Below the pieces are notes generated by a model, which was given only the letters and a program-made list of their open reading frames with translations, was not told the origin of the DNA and searched no databases. Shown here in pieces: positions 1 through 5,590 of a stretch of 12,372 bases of DNA. The DNA comes from Acidaminobacter sp. (GTDB lineage Bacteria; Bacillota_A; Clostridia; Peptostreptococcales; Acidaminobacteraceae): contig WXFH01000408.1 in assembly GCA_009881125.1 (NCBI GenBank), positions 1 through 12,372 on the forward strand. The letters run 5' to 3'. Position 1 is the stretch's first letter. Every line of letters begins with the position of its first letter. Made by a program: the position numbers and the translations under genes.

Positions 1-1502
1 GAGTTAGGTGCTGGACTTGTTATGGAGATGCTCAGTTCATTAACAAGTGAAATTTCTTTAAAAATCGCATGAATGGTATGATTCGAGGTTACACTGGAAA
101 ATATATAACTGGATACTGCACCAACGGAAGCACCATCCACAGTCACATCCGCAACTTGATAACCAGAATTCGGGGTGATTAAAAAGCTCTGAGCAGCACC
201 ATCATTGACAGAAACTGTGCCTGAAGGATCGATGGTTCCGTTTGAACCTGCTGAAGCAGTAATGATATACTGTGTCACAGGTGTGGATACTGCATCAACG
301 GCAAGGTCAGCACGGACGAGGCCATAGCCTTGATGTTCTTTCGGAAGCAAAACATCTGCTGTGGTGTACAGTTTTTCAGCGGTCTTTGTCAAAATACTCC
401 AGACCTCTCCATTACTCATCATTGGATTCTCAGCCCATACGAGCGCCGCAGTCCCAGCTACGTGAGGCGATGCCATGGACGTGCCACTCCAGCCTTCCTC
501 ATACTGGCTGTCTGGAACGGTGCTCATGATGTTGACGCCCGGAGCAATAAGATCAACATCAGGGCCTGTGCTTGAAAAATAGGCGCGATCATCGCTGCTG
601 TCTGAAGCAGCTACCGCAATAACTGAGTCATATTTTGCAGGGTAACCCACTGTATCACCTGTGCCTGCATCATTTCCTGAGTTCCCAGCAGAGGCGACAA
701 TCAAGATGCCTTCCTCTAAGTAAGCCTTTTTACAAGCGGCGTCAAAGGTGGAAGAATAATAACTGCTGCCCAAACTCATATTGATAATGGAAATATTATT
801 CTGCTCGCAGACCCATTGAATCCCCGCAATAATTGCGGAAGTCGAGCCGCTGCCATTGTCGCCGAGTACTTTGACTGCATACAAGCTAACTTCAGGCGCG
901 ACGCCGACAACACCCAATCCGTTGTCTAAAGCCGCAATTGTCCCTGCAACATGGGTGCCATGACCATAAACGTCATTATATTGATCATCACTTCTCAGAG
1001 TCAGTCCTCTGAGATAGAATCGTTTGCCCCCGACCACATTCAGATCCTCATGATCCACATCGATCCCGGTGTCCAGTACTGCGACGCCTATGCCGGCGCC
1101 CTTATTCATGACCTCCGGTGGGGTGCCCCAGGTTGGAAACGAATAACTTTCATCACCGAAAACCCGGTCAATCCCCCATGGTGTCGTCTGCTCAAGGGCA
1201 TAGACCTCAGCATCCAGTTCAATGTAATCAATCTTTGGATTCCTGCTTAAGGCCGCGGCTTGCTGTGGTGTCATTCGGGCAGCAATGACATCCACAAGGT
1301 TGAATTCTGCATAGATGTCTCCGCCAAAAGCTCTAACCATTGCCCGGTTTTGGGCTCTCTCTGACATATTGTGAAAACCAATGAGGACGTCAATTTTTTC
1401 TCTGGCGCCCAAGCCCAAACTCATGCTCGAACCCAGCAGCATCATCAGAACAATAAGTAATGCTGTTGCCATACCTATCTTGCCATGTACTATTTTTCTC
1501 AT
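1..1502 (-). CDS. Secreted subtilisin-like serine protease (S8), 3' end beyond window
   Basis: This gene runs off the left edge; about 500 codons are visible. The product should be an exported endopeptidase made as a proenzyme. Residues 1-32 form a signal peptide (MRK start, then a hydrophobic stretch ALLIVLMMLLG). Residues 36-102 resemble an inhibitor_I9 propeptide. The peptidase domain spans about 108-405 and carries the full subtilisin set: Asp144 in VLDTGID, His181 in GHGTHVAGT, oxyanion Asn274 in SAGNSG and Ser342 in GTSMASPH. Residues 411-482 look like one InlB-type bacterial repeat domain (ITASAGSNGTIDPSG onward, ending HTIHAIFKE), common in large cell-surface proteins, and more sequence follows past the edge. 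The ATG at 1500-1502 was chosen because AAAGAG lies just upstream; the ATG at 1506 is in another frame. The enzyme class is secure; substrate and C-terminal anchoring cannot be judged. Confidence 0.93.
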   Translation of the reverse strand, partial: MRKIVHGKIGMATALLIVLMMLLGSSMSLGLGAREKIDVLIGFHNMSERAQNRAMVRAFGGDIYAEFNLVDVIAARMTPQQAAALSRNPKIDYIELDAEVYALEQTTPWGIDRVFGDESYSFPTWGTPPEVMNKGAGIGVAVLDTGIDVDHEDLNVVGGKRFYLRGLTLRSDDQYNDVYGHGTHVAGTIAALDNGLGVVGVAPEVSLYAVKVLGDNGSGSTSAIIAGIQWVCEQNNISIINMSLGSSYYSSTFDAACKKAYLEEGILIVASAGNSGNDAGTGDTVGYPAKYDSVIAVAASDSSDDRAYFSSTGPDVDLIAPGVNIMSTVPDSQYEEGWSGTSMASPHVAGTAALVWAENPMMSNGEVWSILTKTAEKLYTTADVLLPKEHQGYGLVRADLAVDAVSTPVTQYIITASAGSNGTIDPSGTVSVNDGAAQSFLITPNSGYQVADVTVDGASVGAVSSYIFSSVTSNHTIHAIFKEISLVNELSISITSPAPN

Positions 1503-1580
1503 TCATCTCATCTCTTTCGTGATGGTCCAGCCGGCAAAAACTTCATATTTGGAAGTTGCCAAGATGTTCGTGACACGAGT

Positions 1581-1599
1581 TGTGGTTTACTAAACCACA
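1581..1599. promoter_or_regulatory. Short perfect palindrome in protease leader
   Basis: The 19-nt sequence TGTGGTTTACTAAACCACA is a perfect 9-1-9 inverted repeat about 80 nt upstream of the protease start. It has no T-tract, so it is a possible repressor operator or a small leader hairpin. No convincing consensus promoter is visible nearby; TATAAT (minus strand, around 1665) and TATAAA (around 1630) occur without good -35 boxes. The function is inferred from position and symmetry only. Confidence 0.35.
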
Positions 1600-1684
1600 T
1601 CCTTTCGGATTAACTTTCCAGGATATTTATACCCTATGATGGATATGAATAACGTGAGGCTGCATTATAATCAGGTTTGTGTAT

Positions 1685-1737
1685 GGAAGCGGGTGTCTGA
1701 CACCCACTTCCAACACCCACTTCCAACACCCACTTCC
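1685..1737. repeat. GTGTCTGACAC hairpin merging into 13-bp tandem repeats
   Basis: Positions 1685-1711 form an inverted repeat: GGAAG, then GGGTGTC-T-GACACCC, then CTTCC. The right arm continues as three tandem 13-bp units, 1699-1711, 1712-1724 and 1725-1737. The last two are identical (AACACCCACTTCC) and the first differs in one base. Related GGTGTC-T-GACACC hairpins occur at 5564-5590 and, in altered form, at 3853-3895. This is probably a dispersed REP-like element whose right arm expanded by slippage. Confidence 0.7.
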
Positions 1738-1753
1738 ACCATAGTCGAACCAA

Positions 1754-1797
1754 ATGAGCGACCCACCACTTCAATCTTGAAGTGGAAGGTCGCTCAT
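1754..1797 (-). terminator. Terminator-like hairpin after hydrolase gene
   Basis: ATGAGCGACC (1754-1763) pairs with GGTCGCTCAT (1788-1797), and CCACTTCAA (1766-1774) pairs with TTGAAGTGG (1777-1785), giving a long hairpin broken only by small internal mismatches. It starts 12 nt past the hydrolase stop codon. The following minus-strand T-tract is weak (TTTGGTT), so it may be a poor terminator or may protect the mRNA 3' end. Confidence 0.5.
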
Positions 1798-1809
1798 ATT
1801 TTGGATGAT

Positions 1810-2454
1810 TCAATTTTTCGCTCTAAGTCTAAACCACTCAACAACATCATTTTTTTCTTCCTGTGAAACCGAGTGGCCAATAGGGTAGACCTTATAGGTC
1901 ACGCTCTCAGTCTTTTCGTTGAAATAGTCATAGTTTTCCTGACCTATGCTGATCGGAAAAATCTGATCACGTTCCCCATGACCGATAAAAACTGAAGTGC
2001 CATCAAGAGATTTTCCTGAAAACTTTTCTTTGTAATGCTTTGGAATATACCCATTTAGCGCAGCAATGCCCTTAACATTGCTTCCCATTTTCAAAGACAG
2101 CACCATAGCTAAAATGGCACCCTGACTGAATCCAAACAAAAATTGCCTGGAAGGATCAATGGGGTATTCTGCTTGCACTTCAGCAATAAATTTTTCTAGG
2201 CTCTCGACTGCATTTTCCAAAGAATCCAGATCAGGGTTGCCAATGCTTTTAATCGTAAAATATTGAAAGCCTGAATTAAGCACTAATGCGCCTCTGATTC
2301 CAATGATGATGTAGTCCTCTTTCAGTGCCAGCAGCAAACTGACAATATCATTTTCACTGCTGCCCCTGCCATGCATAGCATAGATGACGGGGTACTTTCT
2401 CCCCTCTTCCAGATTGGAAGGTAAGGAAATGCTATAGTAAAAATCATTGCTCAT
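1810..2454 (-). CDS. MhqD-like phospholipase/carboxylesterase-family hydrolase
   Basis: A cytosolic alpha/beta hydrolase of 214 residues with no signal peptide, the usual size for the phospholipase/carboxylesterase (abhydrolase_2) family. Visible landmarks are the oxyanion-hole stretch MHGRGS (27-32), the nucleophile elbow GFSQG with Ser110, the acid in GERDQIFP (Asp163) and the base in GHS (His194). Its ATG lies 4 nt past the stop codon of the upstream regulator gene, and AAGGAG inside that gene's last codons serves as ribosome site, so the two are co-transcribed and translationally coupled. Bacillus MhqD (YodD) belongs to this family and is induced by quinones and catechols; the regulator next door supports the same role, but the natural substrate is unknown. 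Plain carboxylesterase activity on another ester is the alternative. Confidence 0.85.
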   Translation of the reverse strand: MSNDFYYSISLPSNLEEGRKYPVIYAMHGRGSSENDIVSLLLALKEDYIIIGIRGALVLNSGFQYFTIKSIGNPDLDSLENAVESLEKFIAEVQAEYPIDPSRQFLFGFSQGAILAMVLSLKMGSNVKGIAALNGYIPKHYKEKFSGKSLDGTSVFIGHGERDQIFPISIGQENYDYFNEKTESVTYKVYPIGHSVSQEEKNDVVEWFRLRAKN

Positions 2455-2458
2455 CTTC

Positions 2459-2773
2459 TCACTCCTTAGACCATTTCGAGGCCCATGCCTGTACTTCTGT
2501 CATAACGTTCTGGAGATCCCGCCCCTTATCCGTCAACTCGTATTCAATTCTGACCGGCATTTCGGGATAAACCTGCCGCACAACCACACCATGTTCCTCA
2601 AGCTCCTTAAGTCGCTCCGTAAGCATCCTCGGGCTGAGGTTTGGAATGACTTCCTGAAAATCGCTGAATCTTTTAGGCCCATTTAACATGACCTGAATGA
2701 TCAATCCAGTCCAGCGTTTGCCTAATAGTTCAAAAGCCGCTTCAAACTTGGGGCATAATACATTATTTTTCAA
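2459..2773 (-). CDS. HxlR-family regulator, YodB/CatR-like redox sensor
   Basis: A winged-helix DNA-binding repressor of about 104 residues. The core has LLGKRWTGLII, GPKRFSDFQEVIPNLSPRML, TERLKELEEHGVV and the wing PVRIEYELTDKG, a close match in pattern to Bacillus YodB and CatR as I recall them. In those proteins an N-terminal Cys in a CPK motif senses quinones and diamide; here VLCPKFE puts the only cysteine at residue 7. I prefer the TTG start at 2771-2773: AGGAG ends 9 nt before it, whereas the ATG at 2780-2782 touches AGGAG with no spacer. The TTG start also places the Cys as in YodB. It is first in a two-gene operon with the hydrolase and diverges from the dioxygenase. GTAAGT repeats in the promoter are the likely operator, implying autorepression relieved by electrophiles. 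Confidence 0.88.
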   Translation of the reverse strand: MKNNVLCPKFEAAFELLGKRWTGLIIQVMLNGPKRFSDFQEVIPNLSPRMLTERLKELEEHGVVVRQVYPEMPVRIEYELTDKGRDLQNVMTEVQAWASKWSKE

Positions 2774-2809
2774 GTCGATCATCTCCTGAAGTTATTTTAT
2801 CATATTTAG

Positions 2810-2856
2810 TTGACAAAAGTAAGTAGGTTATTATATTATACTTACATAAAGTAAGT
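2810..2856. promoter_or_regulatory. Divergent promoter region with HxlR operator
   Basis: On the plus strand TTGACA (2810-2815) is followed by TATATT (2832-2837, 16-nt spacer) or TATTAT (2834-2839, 18-nt spacer), a good sigma-A promoter for the dioxygenase. On the minus strand two overlapping TATAAT boxes (2830-2840) could serve the regulator operon, although no good -35 is seen. Three half-sites overlie this region: GTAAGTA (2819-2825), TACTTAC (2839-2845) and GTAAGT (2851-2856). The last two form ACTTAC-N5-GTAAGT; the first two form a wider inverted pair. Binding of the adjacent HxlR protein here would block transcription both ways. The sequence symmetry is direct; the assignment is inference. 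Confidence 0.65.
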
Positions 2857-2984
2857 TAGTATTTTTTATATACTCACTCAACAGTTTCGGAATGCGTAAA
2901 CAGTTCAAACAACCATAATCTCAGTGCACCCTCTGAGTGTCCATAAGCCTCAGAGACTACAAAAAATTGACAGGAGTGAAATAG

Positions 2985-3752
2985 ATGATCCCCTCCATAT
3001 TTGTCTGTCACGGCGGACCAAACCTCATTCTTCTGGATAACGATTATACCCAGTCCCTAAGAGCACTTGGAAAACGCTATCAGCCAAAGGCTATTGTTAT
3101 CTTTACAGCCCACTGGGAAAGCCCAACACTCTCGATCTCATCCACAGATGATACCTACAACATGATTTATGATTTTGGCGGCTTCCAAAAAGAGCTATAT
3201 TCTTTTAACTATCCTGCCAAAGGATCAACAAAGGTCGCTGCGTTGCTGCAAAACAGCTTGGCGAATCATGGGATCTCATCCCGACTAAACACAGAACGCG
3301 GTCTTGATCACGGTTCATGGGATGTCCTTGCGTTAATGTATCCAGAGGCGAACATTCCGGTGGTCCAAGTTTCAATCCATCCAAAGCTGTCTTATGAGGA
3401 ACAGTACAAAATAGGCAGCGCCATTCAAGAACTCAAACAGGAAGACATTATGATTATTGGCAGTGGCTCGACCGTTCACAACCTCGGAACCCTCGATTGG
3501 AATTCCAATGAAACTCAAGGCTGGGCCGTTGAATTTGACGACTGGCTGTTGGAGCACCTTGAAAAACAAGATCTAGATTCACTTTTCAAATTCGAAAGCC
3601 TCGCGCCCCATTCAAAACTGGCAATTCCAAGAAATGAGCATATCGTTCCACTCTTTATCGCCATGGGCAGTGGTCAAAAAAACGCAGCACCAAAACTGTT
3701 GCACCGCAGTTATGACTATGGCACCTTAAGTTACATTTCAATAGAATTTTGA
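2985..3752 (+). CDS. DODA-type extradiol ring-opening dioxygenase (YgiD/LigB-like)
   Basis: A cytosolic 255-residue enzyme of the LigB superfamily, DODA class, the usual length for YgiD-type proteins. These cleave the ring of catechol-like substrates (DOPA and other o-diphenols) using a bound divalent metal. Conserved histidines are visible: His9 in VCHGGP, His43 in FTAHWES, His109 in ERGLDHGSW, His165 in GSGSTVHNLG and His219 in NEHIVPLF; by analogy with the family His9, His43 and His165 hold the metal. AGGAG (2972-2976) sits 8 nt before the ATG. It is transcribed away from the HxlR-hydrolase operon out of a shared control region, and a strong terminator follows, so it is monocistronic. Catechol or quinol detoxification is the likely role; the actual substrate cannot be read from the sequence. 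Confidence 0.9.
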   Translation: MIPSIFVCHGGPNLILLDNDYTQSLRALGKRYQPKAIVIFTAHWESPTLSISSTDDTYNMIYDFGGFQKELYSFNYPAKGSTKVAALLQNSLANHGISSRLNTERGLDHGSWDVLALMYPEANIPVVQVSIHPKLSYEEQYKIGSAIQELKQEDIMIIGSGSTVHNLGTLDWNSNETQGWAVEFDDWLLEHLEKQDLDSLFKFESLAPHSKLAIPRNEHIVPLFIAMGSGQKNAAPKLLHRSYDYGTLSYISIEF

Positions 3753-3792
3753 GTGAATGATCTCATGTTTTATCGAAGCGCTGCGTAACATG

Positions 3793-3847
3793 AAAAGCTT
3801 TTGCAGATGGTCATTTAAAACAACCATCGGCAAAAGCTTTTGTTTTT
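3793..3847 (+). terminator. Intrinsic terminator of dioxygenase gene, possibly bidirectional
   Basis: AAAAGCTTTTGC and GATGGT (3793-3811) pair with ACCATC and GCAAAAGCTTTT (3823-3841), with one mismatch and an 11-nt loop; TTTTT (3843-3847) follows on the plus strand. The stem reads as a terminator in both directions, so it may also end the convergent pirin transcript. Its inner core GATGGT/ACCATCGGC matches the core of the palindromes at 5513-5552 and 7148-7187. Confidence 0.85.
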
Positions 3848-3852
3848 GAAAT

Positions 3853-3895
3853 GAAACCGGGGATTGATAGTCGTAAGCCGCTGACACCCAGTTTC
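3853..3895. repeat. Interrupted copy of the GAAACC...GTGTC/GACACC repeat
   Basis: GAAACCGGG (3853-3861) and CCCAGTTTC (3887-3895) form the outer arms of an inverted repeat, and GACACCC is present on the right. Compared with the compact hairpin at 5564-5590, the left inner arm GTGTC is replaced by about 19 unrelated bases. I read it as a degenerate member of the same dispersed family, between the two convergent genes. Confidence 0.45.
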
Positions 3896-3914
3896 TGTAA
3901 TTGTCCAAAATTCT

Positions 3915-4754
3915 TTAGTACGCAATCTCATGCTGCAAAAAAGTGCCCCTTCTCAAATCGTCAAATGCCTTATTCAGCTCTTCTTTGGTGTTCATGACTA
4001 TCGGACCACCCCAAACGACAGGCTCCTCCAACCGCGTCGAACTCACAAACAACACTTGGGCGTTTGTATCCGTTGCCTTGAGCTCAACACGATCTCCTGC
4101 CGTCAGCTTCACAGCCGTCTTCTCCTTCACCAGCTCACCCCCAACATAGGCGTCTCCCAACAAAGTAAACACCATGACCGAGCGCTCTCGGCCGGTTTTC
4201 AAGACAATTGAAGCATTGGGGTTAAGATGAACATCATAATAATCCAGCGGCAGAAAGTGGCTCTGATAGCCTTTACTTCCCTCATACTCACCCGCGAGAA
4301 GCCTCAGTTTCCCGTTTTCCAGCGCAATCTCTTCAATGTCAGCATTTTTAATGCTGTGATACGCCGGCGGCACCATTTTGTCCTTGGCCGGCAGATTGAG
4401 CCAGAGCTGCACGCCAAGCATCCGCTCGGACGCAGGCAGCTTCTCCTCATGCAAAATTCCGGATCCCGCAGTCATCCACTGCACTTCCCCGTCTCCAATG
4501 GTATCCTCATGGCCAAGGCTGTCCCTGTGGGTCATTCTCCCACGGTACACATAACTGATAGTCTCGATGCCCCTGTGGGGATGCATAGGAAATCCGGCGA
4601 TATAATCCTCAGGATTGATGCTGTCGAAGGAATCGAGCATTAAAATTGGATCGAACTCCTGAACCGTTGAACCACCTAAGACTCTGACCAGACTGACGCC
4701 AGCCCCATCCTGTGTTCTATAGCCTGTGACCTGCTGCTGAATTTTTCGTTCCAT
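3915..4754 (-). CDS. Pirin family protein (bicupin, quercetinase-type)
   Basis: A 279-residue cytosolic bicupin. The N-terminal cupin carries the pirin metal set: His58 and His60 in GFPMHPHRGIE, then His102 and Glu104 in GSGILHEEKLP, which correspond to the Fe ligands of characterised pirins. GVQLWLNLPAKDKMVPPAY matches the conserved inter-domain segment, and the C-terminal cupin ends in VVWGGPIVMNTKEEL, also typical. Some bacterial pirins (E. coli YhhW) show quercetin 2,3-dioxygenase activity, and others act as redox or regulatory partners. AAGGAGG lies 8 nt before the ATG. The gene converges with the dioxygenase gene, 162 nt apart. A quinone or flavonoid stress role fits the neighbourhood but is inferred. 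Upstream lies decayed sequence, so its promoter is uncertain; TATAAT at about 4845-4850 is a weak candidate. Confidence 0.93.
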   Translation of the reverse strand: MERKIQQQVTGYRTQDGAGVSLVRVLGGSTVQEFDPILMLDSFDSINPEDYIAGFPMHPHRGIETISYVYRGRMTHRDSLGHEDTIGDGEVQWMTAGSGILHEEKLPASERMLGVQLWLNLPAKDKMVPPAYHSIKNADIEEIALENGKLRLLAGEYEGSKGYQSHFLPLDYYDVHLNPNASIVLKTGRERSVMVFTLLGDAYVGGELVKEKTAVKLTAGDRVELKATDTNAQVLFVSSTRLEEPVVWGGPIVMNTKEELNKAFDDLRRGTFLQHEIAY

Positions 4755-4859
4755 GGCTTCTCCTCCTTGTGCTCACTTAAAAAACAGTACAAGACAATTT
4801 CTGCCGATGGTTCCCATTCCCCCATCCCCACCAGCAGTTCAAAATTATATCTAGACAAG

Positions 4860-4994
4860 TTATGAATAAACAGCAAGTTCATTGGCGTCGAACTCATTGT
4901 TGCAAAAATGCCACGCTTCATAGGTTTTATGGGTTGCCAACAACGACTCGCCACAATTCTTTATGTATTCAGCCCACATAGTCTCTACCGTCAT
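4860..4994 (-). pseudogene. Truncated ASCH-domain gene remnant
   Basis: A 44-codon reading frame with a strong ribosome site (GGAGG about 10 nt upstream). It opens MTVETMWAEYIKNCGE and continues KTYEAWHFCNNEFDANELA, which matches in pattern the first 40 or so residues of ASCH-domain proteins of about 150 residues (typically ...W-x2-Y..., YEAWxFG, ADELAxLV). It then meets a TAA where the family would go on through its beta-barrel core, and no frame downstream continues the family before the pirin gene starts about 105 nt later. I therefore read it as a gene broken by deletion. A real short peptide cannot be excluded. Full-length ASCH proteins are thought to bind RNA or act on nucleosides. Confidence 0.55.
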
Positions 4995-5020
4995 AACTAT
5001 TCCCCCTCCAAATTGGCGTA

Positions 5021-5068
5021 TCAAATATAACAAGACGCGTGCTCTTTAATGAACTGCAAATCATTCAT
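5021..5068 (-). other. 15-codon reading frame with good ribosome site
   Basis: The frame starts MNDLQFIKEH and stops after 15 codons, 26 nt before the ASCH remnant. GAGGAG lies 8 nt before its ATG. It may be the stub of another decayed gene, because the interval 4755-5133 holds no intact gene. It is too short to assign, and it could equally be a chance frame. Confidence 0.25.
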
Positions 5069-5133
5069 AGGCTGATCTCCTCTGCCAGGTTTGGATTTCT
5101 TTTTATCATGCCTATACTCCCCACTTCCTACAC

Positions 5134-5433
5134 TCAGATCTGTGAAATAAACATCGCGGCCCCCACCAAGGCTGTAATTCCCACAAGGAGTGAGTAATCC
5201 CTCAATTTGAAGAAGGCGTAAATTCCCAATAAAGTGGATGCTGTTAACGCGCTGAGGGCTACGAGCAATATAATATGCTCGAAAAACCCTCCAATAGGGC
5301 TAATGGCAAAGGCTTGTGCTTGAAAGTCCTTCGCTAAACCGGAAATTGAAACCAACAGGAGGAAGGCCACCAAACAAATAACCGCTGCTTTGCCCACGAG
5401 TGTCTCAGGCAAAACTTTGACTTTTTTTAGCAT
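5134..5433 (-). CDS. Small three-helix membrane protein, unknown function
   Basis: A 99-residue protein that I do not recognise. Three hydrophobic segments are clear: about 15-33 (AAVICLVAFLLLVSISGL), 52-75 (EHIILLVALSALTASTLLG) and 80-98 (YSLLVGITALVGAAMFIS). A basic N-terminus (MLKKVKVLPE) suggests that end faces the cytoplasm. The segment between helices 1 and 2 (AKDFQAQAFAISPIGG) would be outside, and there is no cysteine or histidine pair to suggest metal or heme binding. GGGGAGGG just before the ATG is a good ribosome site. The oxidase terminator lies upstream, so the gene needs its own promoter; no terminator follows, so its transcript may run through the ASCH remnant into pirin. The size recalls small DoxX-like proteins, but I see no family signature. 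Confidence 0.7.
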   Translation of the reverse strand: MLKKVKVLPETLVGKAAVICLVAFLLLVSISGLAKDFQAQAFAISPIGGFFEHIILLVALSALTASTLLGIYAFFKLRDYSLLVGITALVGAAMFISQI

Positions 5434-5512
5434 TATGATGCCCTCCCCTCATCAAAGTAGTTTAACAGTTCATTTTTACCCCAAAATCATCCGATATCAT
5501 CCGTGACTATAA

Positions 5513-5552
5513 AAGAGGATATGCCGATGGTCGACCATCGGTATATCCTCTT
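5513..5552 (-). terminator. 40-nt palindrome, terminator of multicopper oxidase gene
   Basis: A 40-nt inverted repeat centred on GGTCGACC with a single G:T pair. On the minus strand the stem ends CCTC and runs into TTTTATAG, 36 nt past the oxidase stop, which fits an intrinsic terminator. It differs by one base (5542) from the palindrome at 7148-7187, on the other side of the same gene. Confidence 0.75.
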
Positions 5553-5563
5553 CACATTTCTGT

Positions 5564-5590
5564 GAAACCGGGTGTCTGACACCGAGTTTC
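5564..5590. repeat. Compact GAAAC-GGTGTC-T-GACACC-GTTTC hairpin
   Basis: Outer arms GAAAC (5564-5568) and GTTTC (5586-5590) and inner arms GGTGTC (5571-5576) and GACACC (5578-5583) form a hairpin with a 2-nt internal mismatch. Its last two bases lie inside the oxidase stop codon. It is the cleanest member of a family also seen at 1685-1711 and 3853-3895. Confidence 0.6.

Larger units (their letters stand above)
4755..5133. other. Gene-free decayed interval between pirin and membrane protein genes
   Basis: This 379-nt stretch holds only the ASCH remnant and a 15-codon frame, both reading on the minus strand like the flanking genes. A half-copy of the terminator core, GCCGATGGTT, occurs at 4803-4812 without a partner arm, possibly what is left of the ASCH gene's terminator. 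No other structure is visible. Confidence 0.5.

Noticed and set aside
1509..1601. A 30-codon leader peptide before the protease gene
   Set aside because: Its only upstream purine block is one base from the ATG and the frame includes the palindrome; nothing suggests translation.
1699..1737. Tandem 13-bp repeats as a CRISPR-like array
   Set aside because: The units are directly adjacent with no spacers, far too short, and derive from one hairpin arm.
4676..4954. A 92-codon minus-strand frame overlapping the start of pirin
   Set aside because: It overlaps the pirin N-terminus by about 80 nt and the ASCH remnant in another frame, has no ribosome site and no recognisable pattern.
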